Of a stretch of 64,000 nt of DNA, positions 22,527-33,890 are shown in pieces (position 1 is the first letter of the stretch; each line of letters begins with the position of its first letter). This stretch comes from Procambarus clarkii. Lineage: Eukaryota > Arthropoda > Malacostraca > Decapoda > Cambaridae. The stretch lies in the NCBI RefSeq assembly GCF_040958095.1, contig NC_091188.1:4874789-4938788 (forward strand), read 5' to 3'. Position numbers and translations under genes: made by a program. Below the pieces are notes generated by a model, which saw only the letters and a program-made list of their open reading frames with translations, was not told the DNA's origin and did no database searches.

Positions 22527-23617
22527 ATATTTTCTCCATATTTCTCATATTTCTCTTATTTTTCTCCCTATATTTTGTCTCCATATTACCATACTTCTCT
22601 CCATATTTTCTATCTTTTCCGTCTCTTTGTGTATCACTCTATATCTAACATTGTTCCACCTCGAAGCACCGTCAACACTCTTAAGTTTCTAAATTCATTA
22701 GACAAGGTTTAATAGACTCCAACTTCCTGTACAACGGATCTTCAGTCAACAACAAATGTGTCCTTTAGTCTCTCTCTTCACAAGAGCTAATTTCTATCCA
22801 GTTGTGATTATTTACGGCATTTATAAACGTTATTAAACGTTATAGTGACGGAACGTAACGTCAAGGTATTCTTGTGTATTTTTGTAAAACGGTGTTTTGA
22901 AAAAAAACAAGCTTAAGAGGTATATAAATCCCAAATCTGTTTAGTAGTCGCTCGGCAAAGATTGGATCAGTGTGATAATTTTTTTGTATTTTTTTTGTAT
23001 TGTTAGGGTGAATTAGCTGATGATGCCATTATCGTTCTGTAAAGCCATCCACCAAGAAGAAGTGGATTTCTTTGCTTGAAAATAAAACAATTTATTACTG
23101 TATTATTGCTTTTACTGTCTTACTGTATCACAGCATCTCTGAATTACTGTATTGCATTGTCGTAAAACAAGATACATTGTGTTGCAATAAATTTAAAAAC
23201 CAAAGAGTAGGCAAAGGAAGTGTAATGTATATAACTGAATATCATTAATCATGTATACTCAGGCAATATGAATATCTTAATAAGACCATACATAAATATA
23301 CGAATATATAACCTGGTATAAACACCTAGTCGAGAGTAACATAAACATTCAGATTTTGTTTGCTAATTAATTGTATATGAAGGAAAAAAACAGTTTATTT
23401 TTATGAACATCTCTTCATAGTAAGGGATGTTGCATACCCCCATGCTGTTGCTTGGTATGTTGCAAACAGTTCATGTTGATGCAACATAGCGTCCTTTAGG
23501 ATCTCATGATGAAATAAGAAATTGATGAGAAGGTAAATACTAGTTGACTATTATATATAATGATACAATTATTATGATGAATTTGGGCCATGGGAGTCAT
23601 GATGTGAAGAGGTACAA
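22527..23617. other. AT-rich low-copy DNA
   Basis: Includes TTTCTCCATATTT-type short repeats at about 22530-22620. No gene or element recognised in the rest. Confidence 0.5.
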
Positions 23618-23691
23618 ATCATCGTGGGCATCCACGATGATCCACGGGCATCCACGATGATCCACGGGCATCCACGATGATCCACGGGCAT
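23618..23691. repeat. 20-bp tandem repeat, about 3.5 units
   Basis: Unit GGGCATCCACGATGATCCAC repeated head to tail. Confidence 0.93.
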
Positions 23692-24726
23692 CCATCTGAA
23701 GATTCGTTAGGAGTAGAGGAACGGTATAGTGGCAAACCAGTTTAGTAAGACACGGGGGGAAGGGAGAATGAGTGTGAAATTACAGGTAAAATACAAAGTT
23801 TCAGGATAATTGCATAATTGAATAATTGACTGCATAATTGACCAGTCATTTCTGCTTTGTTATTGTGAAATTTGCTTCCCATTTCCCCTCTGAAGATGCT
23901 AAGTGAAGCACAGGCAAACTCATCGAACTCATTACATGTGTAAAAGGAGACTTGTCCAGTTAATTACTCAGCTTCCTTCCCAAGAAAAGCAGAAGCTAAA
24001 AAAATATATATAAAAGCTTCGTAGCAGAAATATTAACCAAATGCTTTCGGGCATTAGAGTATAATCTTTCGACCAGACAAAAATTAGTCTTCTCTCTCTG
24101 GCAGATTTTATGTCTGCAAATCATTCCAGATGAGTGTTACAGCTGCACTTTACTCCTCTGTATTTAATGCCAACGTATAAGAAGGCCTTGCTAGATCCCC
24201 TTGGTTACTCGGTGGGTTTAAGTAAGCCCTACTGAATCCTAAGCTCCAGTCAGTTGAGGTCTCTTGCCTCAGAGATCAAGAATCTTCGATCCTATTGTGC
24301 AATGATGACCCAATTCCTTATACTTATTGATCTTGACTGCTACCCTACGGAGGGGTTGGCAGCCCCATTTGTTGGATCAACACTGGAGGACCTATTAAGT
24401 GTTAGGCAGGGCACTGTTAGAGAAAGGTCCCCCTGCCTGGGGAGCACCCACGGCTCTGAGGAAAGCGTTCTTCTGTTGTCTAGTCACAGCGTGGAGCTTG
24501 TGACGCAAATTACAGCAGGTCGCACTCCATCAATGTGCCTAGCTCGCGTAACATTCACAATCATATCATTCTAACACGATTTAGGCCATTAACTCCCTTA
24601 AGTGACACTTACGTATCCTTAAGGAAACATGTGCTCTTCCATCCCATGTGTGACGAAACTTTCTAATAATCAATATATCTGACTGCTCACAATTCCTATC
24701 TTTAAAGATCAGTTCTCCAAGGGGGA

Positions 24727-24775
<49 letters not shown>

Positions 24776-25227
24776 GAGAACGGAGAAGTGTGTGAAGGAA
24801 ACTAATTTTCGGAGGGAGATGTGTTAATTAGATTGTCTCGTATACTATAGCGTCTCCGACTAGCCAGGGACAGGAGGAAGGAGGACGGGGGAGAAGGGAA
24901 ACAGGTGGAATTGAGGAAAAAAAAAAAAAAAGGAAAAGAGAGAGTAAGAGAGCATGAAAATAACGAAAAAAAGGAGACAATAGAAAGATGGAGAGAGAGA
25001 GAGAGAGAGAGAGTGTCATTTAATGAGTAAAAGTTAGTTGTGAATTGAGTGCATAAATGTGAAAATCACTACATGGCAAAAACCAGCAATGTTGAACTGA
25101 GGAAACATTTCAATACAGTTGCAGCCAACAGCTGGGCCAAGGACAGTATGGAAACAAAACACTGACATGTCAACACCTGTCAAAAAATAAACACGAAGCG
25201 TCCAGTAAAGTTGACTTAAGCTACTCA
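23692..25227. other. Low-copy DNA with short (GA)n tracts
   Basis: (GA)n at about 24730-24762 and 24989-25013. The plus frame 24254-24574 (106 codons) has no recognisable domain and no nearby splice or promoter context that I could support, so it is left uncalled. Confidence 0.45.
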
Positions 25228-26262
25228 AGATATTAAGATAAGGTTTTCCGAGTACACAAGGCATTAAGATAAGGTTTTCCGAGTACACAAGGCATTAAGA
25301 TAAGGTTTTCCGAGTACACAAGGCATTAAGATAAGGTTTTCCGAGTACACAAGGCATTAAGATAAGGTTTTCCGAGTACACAAGGCATTAAGATAAGCTT
25401 TTCCGAGTACACAAGGCATTAAGATAAGGTTTTCCGAGTACACAAGGCATTAAGATAAGGTTTTCCGAGTACACAAGGCATTAAGATAAGGTTTTCCGAG
25501 TACACAAGGCATTAAGATAAGGTTTTCCGAGTACACAAGGCATTAAGATAAGCTTTTCCGAGTACACAAGGCATTAAGATAAGGTTTTCCGAGTACACAA
25601 GGCATTAAGATAAGGTTTTCCGAGTACACAAGGCATTAAGGTAAGGTTTTCCGAGTACACAAGGCATTAAGGTAAGGTTTTCCGAGTACACAAGGCATTA
25701 AGGTAAGGTTTTCCGAGTACACAAGGCATTAAGGTAAGGTTTTCCGAGTACACAAGGCATTAAGGTAAGGTTTTCCGAGTACACAAGGCATTAAGGTAAG
25801 GTTTTCAGAGTGCACAAGGCATTAAGGTAAGGTTTTCCGAGTACACAAGGCATTAAGGTAAGGTTTTCCGAGTACACAAGGCATTAAGGTAAGGTTTTCC
25901 GAGTACACAAGGCATTAAGGTAAGGTTTTCCGAGTACACAAGGCATTAAGGTAAGGTTTTCCGAGTACACAAGGCATTAAGGTAAGGTTTTCCGAGTTCA
26001 CAAGGCATTAAGGTAAGGTTTTCCGAGTACACAAGGCATTAAGGTAAGGTTTTCCGAGTACACAAAGCATTAAGACAAGGTTTTCTGAGGACATAAAGCC
26101 TGAAGATAAGGTTTCCTGAGTACATAAGGCCTTAAGATAAGGTTTCCTAAGTACATAAAGCCTTAAGATAAGGTTTCCTGAGTACATAAAGCCTTAAGAA
26201 AAGGTTTCCTGAGTACATAAAGCATTAAGATAAGGTTTCTCGAGTACACAAGGCGTTGAGTA
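25228..26262. repeat. 31-bp minisatellite, about 33 units, two sub-arrays
   Basis: The unit contains AAGGCATTAAG(A/G)TAAGG and TTTTCCGAGTACAC. Roughly the first 13 units carry AAGATAAGG (or GATAAGC). From about 25636 the units carry AAGGTAAGG. After about 26070 the units become degenerate (GCCTTAAGATAAGGTTTCCT) and revert to GATAAG. The sharp switch suggests block amplification of a variant unit. There is no open frame across it. Confidence 0.97.
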
Positions 26263-26660
26263 ACGTTGTACTGTAGTAAACAAAACATGAGCATTGTATT
26301 ATTCCCTGTATTATCATTGTATTATCATTGTATTATTCCCCAGTCGTCTCATTATCACTATTCTACGTCTTTCTCCGGCCACGTCGTGGTTGACGTGTGT
26401 GTGTGTTCCCGCGGATCAGTTATCCTTATCCTCACCTCAGGATCATGCTTCCTACGTCAGCTTACGAACTCCTAACACGAGAGTTTGATCGAATGGGTCT
26501 TGGATAATCTTGTTTCTCAGCCGGCTTGAATGGCCGGAAGAGGAAGAGAGAGAAAGGCAGATAACAGCGGGAAGGAGGAGGAAAGAAAGTGTTTTTCGAG
26601 GAAATGGAAAGGTTGAGAGAAAATATTAACTCACCTTGGCCTCGTGGGCCTCGCTCCTGG
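26263..26660. other. Low-copy DNA
   Basis: TATTATCATTGTATTATTCCC-like short repeats at about 26296-26335. Just before the SINE is a small run of GGCCTCG repeats (about 26637-26664) that may be partial duplications of the SINE head. Confidence 0.45.
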
Positions 26661-26912
26661 GCCTCGTAGCCTGGTGGATAGCGCGCAGGAATCGTAATTC
26701 TGTGGCGCGGGTTCGATTCCCGCACGAGGCAGAAACAAATGGGCAAAGTTTCTTTCACCCTGAATGCTCCTGTTACCTAGCAGTAAATAGGTACCTGGGT
26801 GTTAGTCAGCTGTCACGGGCTGCTTCCTGGGGGTGGAGGCCTGGTCGAGGACCGGGCTGCGGGGACACTAAAAAGTCCCGAAATCATCACAAGATAACCT
26901 CTCAAGATAACC
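26661..26912 (+). mobile_element. SINE with tRNA-Thr(CGT)-like head and main-family body
   Basis: The head 26661-26730 folds as a complete 70-nt cloverleaf. The acceptor GCCTCGT pairs with ACGAGGC (7 of 7), and the A box is TAGCCTGGTGG. The anticodon arm is CAGGA / TTCTG around loop ATCGTAA (anticodon CGT), and the T-arm is GCGGG TTCGATT CCCGC. No CCA end follows; the sequence continues directly as AGAAACAAATGGGCAAAG and the whole main-family body and tail. It is a SINE and not a free tRNA gene, although the head looks intact enough to act as a pol III promoter. Confidence 0.92.
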
Positions 26913-27940
26913 TTCGACAAAGTACTCTAGCTACATGGTGAGTACTAATGAAATTTTCAATATATATTGGTAACTAAAGCGTTGCTAAAAAACGCAGCCG
27001 ATAAAGTCTGTCTTAAAGCTCTAGAACGAACTAAGATACACAGCTCCAGCACCGAAACTCCTTTGAAGGGGCTTCTAGTCACCTCTGCAAAGTTCCAATA
27101 GATACAGATAATTATCTCATCAAATAAAGGAATTTCTAAGGGCAAATTTCAGATGAACTGAGAATAACAGCTCTTGGCTCACAATATAACTGATACCAGT
27201 ATCATCACAGTATCACTGTGTCATTCCACAAAATATACAGAGGTGAGAGAATAGGTGAATGTCAGAGGTAGAGGACAAATTAAAGAGAATAAAAATGAAA
27301 TGGTAGATGAGTGAAACAGAGAGAGAATAAGATAAAACATAAGAACGTAGCCGATGTGGGCCAAGTGAGGATGAGCTAGAGAGAAAACACAAGAAAGTAG
27401 ATGAATTACAGCATTGCAAGAAAAAAAAAAGGTGTGAAAGAGAGATATTGTGCAAGAGAAGCAAAAAAAATATCAAGAGAATGGAAAAATAGAGATAGAA
27501 AGAGTAAGAGACGAGAAGAGGAGTGAAAATAAAGACTAGAAGCAGGTGAAAGAACAGGAAGAATATACGGGTAAATGAGAGGAAAATCGACACGAGAAGC
27601 AAGAACAAAGAAACAGAAGAGAGAATAGAGAATAAGAGAAGAGAGAATAAGAGAAATAAACAGAATGAGGTAGCAAGCTAAGATACTTGGGCCCCAAAAT
27701 AGAAGGTGATCGATTTCCCCCCCACCTCTTCCCCCCCTTCACCCCGAGGTTCTTAACCCTGGCAGTCTCCAGCAAGGTCAACCCAGGGTGTCGAGCAGTG
27801 CAGGTCAAAGGTCGAATTGCCTCATCAGGCCGCAAACAGCCATTACTCGCCCCGGTGCCTGGCTCAAGCTAAATGGGTCACCTCTCTCTCCCCTTCACAA
27901 GCTGCTGGAGCCAAATTGTGTCACACAAGTGGTGGAATTG
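26913..27940. other. Low-copy DNA, purine-rich in the middle
   Basis: A/G-rich on the + strand at about 27240-27670, then C-rich at about 27718-27745. No gene recognised. Confidence 0.5.
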
Positions 27941-28146
27941 ACTTGTTGACTGATTCGATGACTGACTGACTGACTGACTGACTGACTGACTGACTGACTG
28001 ACTGACTGACTGACTGACTGACTCGTTGACTGACTGACTGACTGACTGACTGGCTCGTTGACTGACTGACTGACTCGTTGACTGACTGACTGACTGACTC
28101 GTTGACTGACTGACTGACTGACTCGTTGACTGACTCGATAACTGAT
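27941..28146. repeat. (TGAC)n array with TCGTTGAC punctuation
   Basis: Tetranucleotide repeat interrupted at irregular steps by TCGT. All three minus frames read Ser/Gln/Val repeats, an artefact of the 4-bp period. Confidence 0.95.
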
Positions 28147-28230
28147 TCCATTCACCCACTGCTAAGAAATCTAGAGATGATTCTTCTTAGAATTATTAAT
28201 CTATCCCTTTCTAACTAATTGTAATTCTAA

Positions 28231-28335
<105 letters not shown>

Positions 28336-28455
28336 ACCGAAAATTTCTCACCCCTGAAGGATTCGAACCCAGACAGTCAGGGCTCCATGCACCTTAGCGT
28401 ATCCAGTACTCAATACACTAGACCACACTGACTGTTTAAAACAATTGGAAGTCGT
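28336..28455 (-). mobile_element. tRNA-related SINE head, third family
   Basis: The minus strand reads GTGTGGTCTAGTGTATTGAG (A-box-like TGGTCTAGTG) followed about 45 bp later by the B box GGTTCGAATCC, then GGGGTGAGAAATTTTCGGTT and (AT)n. The spacing and motifs fit a tRNA-derived pol III promoter with an AT-repeat tail. Confidence 0.65.
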
Positions 28456-28705
28456 CAGACCCTTTACCCAACCCCCGACAGCACTCGGTGGTCAATTTTG
28501 GGGGACAGATATTTACATCGAATCACCTCGCATGTTGAGGCTACGTGAGCAATATATTTGTGTTGAAAAGCTCTGCCGGGAATCGAACCAGAGTCCGTGG
28601 ACTGCGATTCCAAGAGATCTTCGTTACACACCTATGACTGTGTTTCCTGTGTCCACCACCATGTACTCTTGCGGTGTCTACGTTGATGCTAGAAAATTAT
28701 TTGTC
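28456..28705. other. Unassigned DNA with an isolated B-box-like motif
   Basis: On the minus strand GGTTCGATTCCCGGCAGAGC occurs at about 28570-28590 without a convincing A box. It could be a decayed tRNA-derived head or part of the neighbouring SINE. Confidence 0.4.
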
Positions 28706-29235
28706 AACATCGTCAGTGCATCTTAGAATTTTGTATGTCGGGATCATATCCTCTTTTGCTTCTTTTCCTGCTTGATGTGGGTTATGTCACGGTATCCTTT
28801 CCTCGTAGCTACGTCTTGTATGTTCAGGAACAACTTATGTGGAGAATCTTAGTGCGTTTTCCAATATTATTTTGTGCTTCTTTATGTGGATGTTTCACAT
28901 TGGGGCTAAACATTGTAATAGTGGTTTAACACTGGTAGTGTATAGCTATGTGAAAACGTCCCTGCCCAGGTTCCTAGAGGTTGTACGATCATTGTCAAGT
29001 TTTGCATACGCTGATGACGTTAGCCTGTCAATGTGTGCCTTTTTGTGATGCCTTTGAGGCAATATCTGCGCTTAGAGCTTCTACCTTCTCCCTCTCTGAA
29101 ATTGGTCTCCTCCTCATTCTATTCTCTTTTCGTGGCCTCCTCACCCTGCTCCCAAATAACGTGACCTTACATTTATTTGGATTATAGTCTAACAACCATT
29201 TCTCACATTCTTTAAACCCCCAGGTGCACTTCCAT
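28706..29235 (-). pseudogene. Decayed LINE reverse transcriptase (palm to connection)
   Basis: In order along the minus strand: KECEKWLLDYNPNKCKVTLF (the W...NP.KC..(M/L) block downstream of the FADD box), then HIDRLTSSAYAKL and TTSVKPLLQC (the HI..(I/V)..A...L and Y..(L/V).P.LEY region), then DMIPTYKIL near 28735. The blocks are colinear but split by stops and frameshifts, so the copy is dead. Best match is a CR1/jockey-type non-LTR element; the exact clade is not determined. Confidence 0.75.
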
Positions 29236-29591
29236 CTGTTTTATTACTAGCATATATCTAAGAAACTGTTGCCCATAGTATCGATCCCCTATTACAGTCG
29301 CTATACTTCTTCCGTTCTAATCTCTTACGACTCACTACTACAATTCGATAAGGATCTAGTTACTCCAGCTTGCTTCTTATGTAACCTTCTGTCTAGGTCA
29401 GTGCCGAAGTCTCTCTGGCAATCCTGGAAGATGCAGTCACCCCTTCTTTCTTTGTCTTGTGTGACCATTGACGTCTCGTTATAGCAGGTGTCTTCAAAAC
29501 ACGAATTTTCCAACTGTGAATCCGTGTTGAAGCTTTATCACAAAATAATTTACGCGTAGAGATATAGACTAGCTTAGTGTCTGTGAGTATA
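29236..29591. other. Unassigned DNA, possibly more of the LINE
   Basis: Minus-strand frames 29325-29513 and 29393-29617 may continue the LINE upstream of its WLLDYNP block, but I could not place any RT motif here. Confidence 0.35.
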
Positions 29592-29740
29592 TCTACGCAT
29601 ATTATATATGTGTACATGTACGTATTCTGTGCCTCTTGTGTATATCTACGGATATTGTACCTGTGTACATGTACGCATTCTGTGCCTCTTGTGTATATCT
29701 ACGGATATTGTACCTGTGTACATGTACGCATTTTGTACCC
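29592..29740. repeat. 53-bp tandem repeat, 3 units
   Basis: Units begin at 29592, 29645 and 29698 with TCTACG(C/G)ATATT and contain GTGTACATGTACG. The first unit is the most diverged. Confidence 0.92.
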
Positions 29741-29794
29741 GTGTATGTGTGTGTTCTCTGGCCGTTCACATCCACCTGGCGTCCGGGGCCTCAG

Positions 29795-29985
29795 GAACGC
29801 TTGTATATGATTGGTTAATTCACAAGGTACACTACACTGCAGCCCTCGACCCTGCATTGGTTATTAGTCCCGCCCCGCCCTGTCTGCCCCGCCCTGTCTT
29901 GGTCTTCTCCGCCAATCAATTTTGCTCCCTACAGCAAGGAGCTATAAAGCCTAATGTACCATCCTGGGGTATTTCGTCAGGGAAC
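29795..29985 (+). promoter_or_regulatory. Promoter-like cluster: CCAAT, GC boxes, TATA
   Basis: A compact GC-richer island contains GATTGGTTAA (29810-29819), GCATTGGTTATTAG, two GC-box-like runs (CCCGCCCCGCC and CCCCGCCC, about 29870-29892), CCGCCAATCA (about 29911-29920) and CTATAAAGC (29942-29950). TATTTCGTCAGG follows about 30 bp after the TATA. The order and spacing resemble a classic pol II core promoter. It may be fortuitous, since no gene is recognised downstream; the first ATG nearby (30014) meets a stop within ten codons as the frame enters the SINE. Confidence 0.4.
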
Positions 29986-30033
29986 TATTCACGATCTTGA
30001 ACTGCCAATTCACATGATGGCCGCACTTGAGAA

Positions 30034-30292
30034 GTTATCTTGAGGTTATCTTGAGGTTATCTTGAGATGATTTCGGGGCTTAGTGTTCCCGCGGCCCGGT
30101 CCTCGACCAGGCCTCCACCTCCAGGAAGCAGCCCGAGACAGCTGACTAACTCCCAGGTACCTATTTACTGCTAGGTAACAGGGGCATCAGGGTGAAAGAA
30201 ACTCTGCCCATTGTTTCTCGCCGGCGCCCGGGATCGAACCCGGGATCACAGGATTATGCGTCCAGTGTTCTGTCCGCTCAGCCACCGGCTCC
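30034..30292 (-). mobile_element. tRNA-derived SINE (main family), long 11-mer tail
   Basis: Minus-strand copy whose left end shows three consecutive TTATCTTGAGG 11-mers, one more than most copies. The head is present with substitutions (GATTATGCGTCC in the anticodon region). Confidence 0.92.
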
Positions 30293-30624
30293 TATATGAG
30301 AAAGCATATTGTCAAATTAAGTGTTCAGCTTCAAGCAAAAAAAGTTATAAACACAAATCACACGAAACATTTAAAAGAGGTTTTAAGAACAATTTTCATT
30401 CAGCTTTGGAAATAGAAGAATAAGAGGCGTTATAATAGCTATTTTAAGGCTATTAAAAGTCGTGCCAATTTTGACTTCCTCTCCCCCAGAATTATTAAAT
30501 TTGTTTACTTAATATCACTCGGATCATCAACTTCACAATTAAAAGCAACACTGCTTTTCTTTACTCGGATCGTATAGTAAACATATATGGAGCTGGTTAT
30601 CAAATTATAAAATTCATGGTATAA

Positions 30625-30628
<4 letters not shown>
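30293..30628. other. Low-copy AT-rich DNA
   Basis: No feature supported. Confidence 0.45.

Positions 30629-30680
<52 letters not shown>
30629..30680. repeat. (TA)n microsatellite
   Basis: About 50 bp of TA, followed by a short GATA run. Confidence 0.95.
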
Positions 30681-31587
30681 GATAGATACGCGCAATTACA
30701 ATGTTTATACTACCATAATCTTTGCATAAACAATTAATGTAATTTAGATCTAATGGTCTAATGTTTAGATCTAATAATTTAGATCTAATGGTTTCAATTC
30801 CTGTGTAAAAACGCCTCAGCTTCGCTACGAATGATCTCTACAGCATCTCTGCCACAGCATACCTAACTACCTCCACTCACATGATATATCACTCCTTTCT
30901 TTTTTCCTATATTTTCTTATATTCCAACCACCAAAAGGAGACCAGCAGTTACTCCTACCTAAATGATGTACTTCATTTCTCAGTGTGTGAACACATACAC
31001 TGAGAAATGTTCATATATTTAGTTTACTTTTGCTCTATTATAATATTTACTGGCTGGTCATTAGGCTATTGGTTACCGTAATTGCTTGTTCGCGGTTGAC
31101 AGACTAATCACCAGACCACTGCTAGTTCGTCTTGGCCCCCCCCCCCTACACAAGCCCGGGTGCTTCCTTCCACCACCGGCACGATGCCAGAGACCAACAC
31201 TGGTGCCATTCCAATGACCAACTCTGGTTCAAGACCTGTTTCAGACAGGTACCAGACCGGTGCTGAATGGGATATTTTCCCCGAATCAAGTCTGCATTTC
31301 TCGAGTCCTTTTTAACTAAATAGGATTCCCATAATGAAATCGAATCCTTTTAAGTGACTTTCATTTTGTCGAATACTTGTGTAATAGATTTTTTTTTTTT
31401 TAATTTTCTGGTGGGGAATCTGAGGACACCTTTAGTGCCATATAGTGAGCGGAACATTAATCAAAACTTGGAATATTATCATGGCGACATGAAACTCTTA
31501 ATTAGCTCTTGCATGGAGGTATGATTGGAGACCAGTTGCCAATCAGCTCTCTTGCCGATAGAGGAAGTTGCCAAGAGGTGTGTGTAT
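30681..31587. other. Low-copy DNA with a 13-bp hairpin
   Basis: Perfect inverted repeat CATTTCTCAGTGT / ACACTGAGAAATG at 30974-30986 and 30997-31009. GATCTAATGGTTT-like short direct repeats lie at about 30747-30792 and a poly-C run at about 31137. No gene. Confidence 0.5.

Positions 31588-32012
<425 letters not shown>

Positions 32013-32064
<52 letters not shown>
32013..32064. repeat. (GT)n microsatellite
   Basis: About 50 bp of GT. Confidence 0.97.
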
Positions 32065-32065
<1 letters not shown>

Positions 32066-32423
32066 TGGGCGTTTTGTTTGTCTGTCTTTTTCTGTGTCTT
32101 GTCACTGTTTCTTAAACTGTCTGGCTGTCCTCCTCTGCTAGTTCAAGGCCTTCACATGTGGTGAATGAGGGTGGGATTGGGTGATAGTTTTTGGTCGTGG
32201 GAGCCACTAGTTAATTATTTGAACTTTGTGGGTTCCTATTATGGCTCAAGAAAATCTATAGTTTTGCTTATTACGGCCAAAGTAGGATAGAATTTTTTTT
32301 CTTAGTAGCACATAACGTTTCACGATATGACATTAACAAAAATAAACAAACAAAAATATAAAAAAATAAAAAAATAATTCACAGACGAGTGAATAATATT
32401 CCGAGATTTCGCGTTAGGGTACG
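32065..32423. other. Low-copy AT-rich DNA
   Basis: A/T-rich with an AAAATAAAC-type patch at about 32335-32376. Nothing recognised. Confidence 0.4.
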
Positions 32424-32572
32424 TTTGGCACAGTGGCACCTGGAGCCGTTATCTTCCACGCCTATAACGACCCGGCCATGTTGGGCATGTACCCAACAGT
32501 AATTACCGTGACAAATTTGGTGAAAGTAGGTTTAAGCATCTAGCCATCAACCTCAGCCATACTGACTGATTA
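32424..32572 (+). repeat. Diverged dispersed repeat, copy 2
   Basis: Shares GGCACAGTGGCACC, GGCATGTACCCAACAGTAA and AGCATCTAGCC in order with 12115-12285. Confidence 0.55.
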
Positions 32573-32671
32573 CCAATTCCTATTGTAGATATATATGTGC
32601 CAAATCATAAGGAGCACTTGTACACCTGGTTTATGAAGCGGTAAGAAGTAAACAACTTTAGTATTAAGTAG

Positions 32672-33172
32672 CACCAACATCTGTAGCACTAGCATCTGTA
32701 GCAGCAGCATCTGTAGCAGCATCTGTAGCAGCAGCATCTGTAGCAGCAGCATCTGTAGCACCAGCATCTGTAGCAGCAGCATCTGTAGCACCAGCATCTG
32801 TAGCACCAGCATCTGCAGCACTAGCATCTGTAGCAGCAGCATCTGTAGCAGCAGCATCTGTAGCAGCAGCATCTGTAGCACCAGCATCTGCAGCACTAGC
32901 ATCTGTAGCAGCAGCATCTGTAGCAGCAGCATCTGTAGCAGCAGCATCTGTAGCACCAGCATCTGCAGCACTAGCATCTGTAGCAGCAGCATCTGTAGCA
33001 GCAGCATCTGTAGCAGCAGCATCTGTAGCACCAGCATCTGCAGCACTAGCATCTGTAGCAGCAGCATCTGTAGCAGCAGCATCTGTAGCACCAGCATCTG
33101 TAGCGCCAGCATCTGCAGCAGCAGCATCTGTAGCACCAGCATCTGTAGCACCAGCATCTGTAGCAGCAGCAC
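32672..33172. repeat. 15-bp minisatellite with 75-bp higher-order repeat
   Basis: Basic unit GCAGCATCTGTAGCA with variants ACC, ACT and TGCAG. The variant block CAGCACTAGC recurs at 32816, 32891, 32966 and 33041, exactly 75 bp apart, so five units amplified as a block. The 215-codon minus frame (LQMLV repeats) is an artefact. Confidence 0.96.
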
Positions 33173-33710
<538 letters not shown>

Positions 33711-33711
<1 letters not shown>

Positions 33712-33831
33712 TTTGTGAGGGTACCACCTCTGGTGCCAATGTGGGGACCCATAGCCTCGGAGAAGAAAATAAAAAGTATTCAGAGGAGACCTTGTGGTTT
33801 CTCACTGAACACTAATATTATCTTCTCCTAC
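33711..33831 (+). mobile_element. Short (~130-bp) dispersed element next to (TA)n, copy 2
   Basis: Matches 13599-13731 in reverse orientation (GTTTGTGAGGGTACCACCTC at the TA side, TATCTTCTCCTA at the far side). It breaks from copy 1 after CTCCTAC. Confidence 0.82.
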
Positions 33832-33890
33832 AAGAATTTATCCTGAGGAAGGGTAGTGATGAAGTGAACACCACATAAGAACAGTATGGC
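33832..33890. other. Short spacer
   Basis: Nothing recognised between the 130-bp element and the SINE. Confidence 0.35.

Noticed and set aside
24254..24574. 106-codon plus-strand frame as a host exon
   Set aside because: Not repetitive, but there is no recognisable domain, convincing splice-site context or second exon.
26661..26730. Functional tRNA-Thr gene
   Set aside because: The cloverleaf is complete but runs straight into the SINE body with no terminator run of T after it, so it is better explained as a SINE head.
27878..28159. Ser/Gln/Val repeat protein on the minus strand
   Set aside because: Open in all three frames because of the TGAC tetranucleotide array.
29645..29740. Promoter or regulatory role for the 53-bp tandem repeat just upstream of the CCAAT/TATA cluster
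   Set aside because: Proximity only; no recognisable binding motif beyond GTACATGTAC palindromes.
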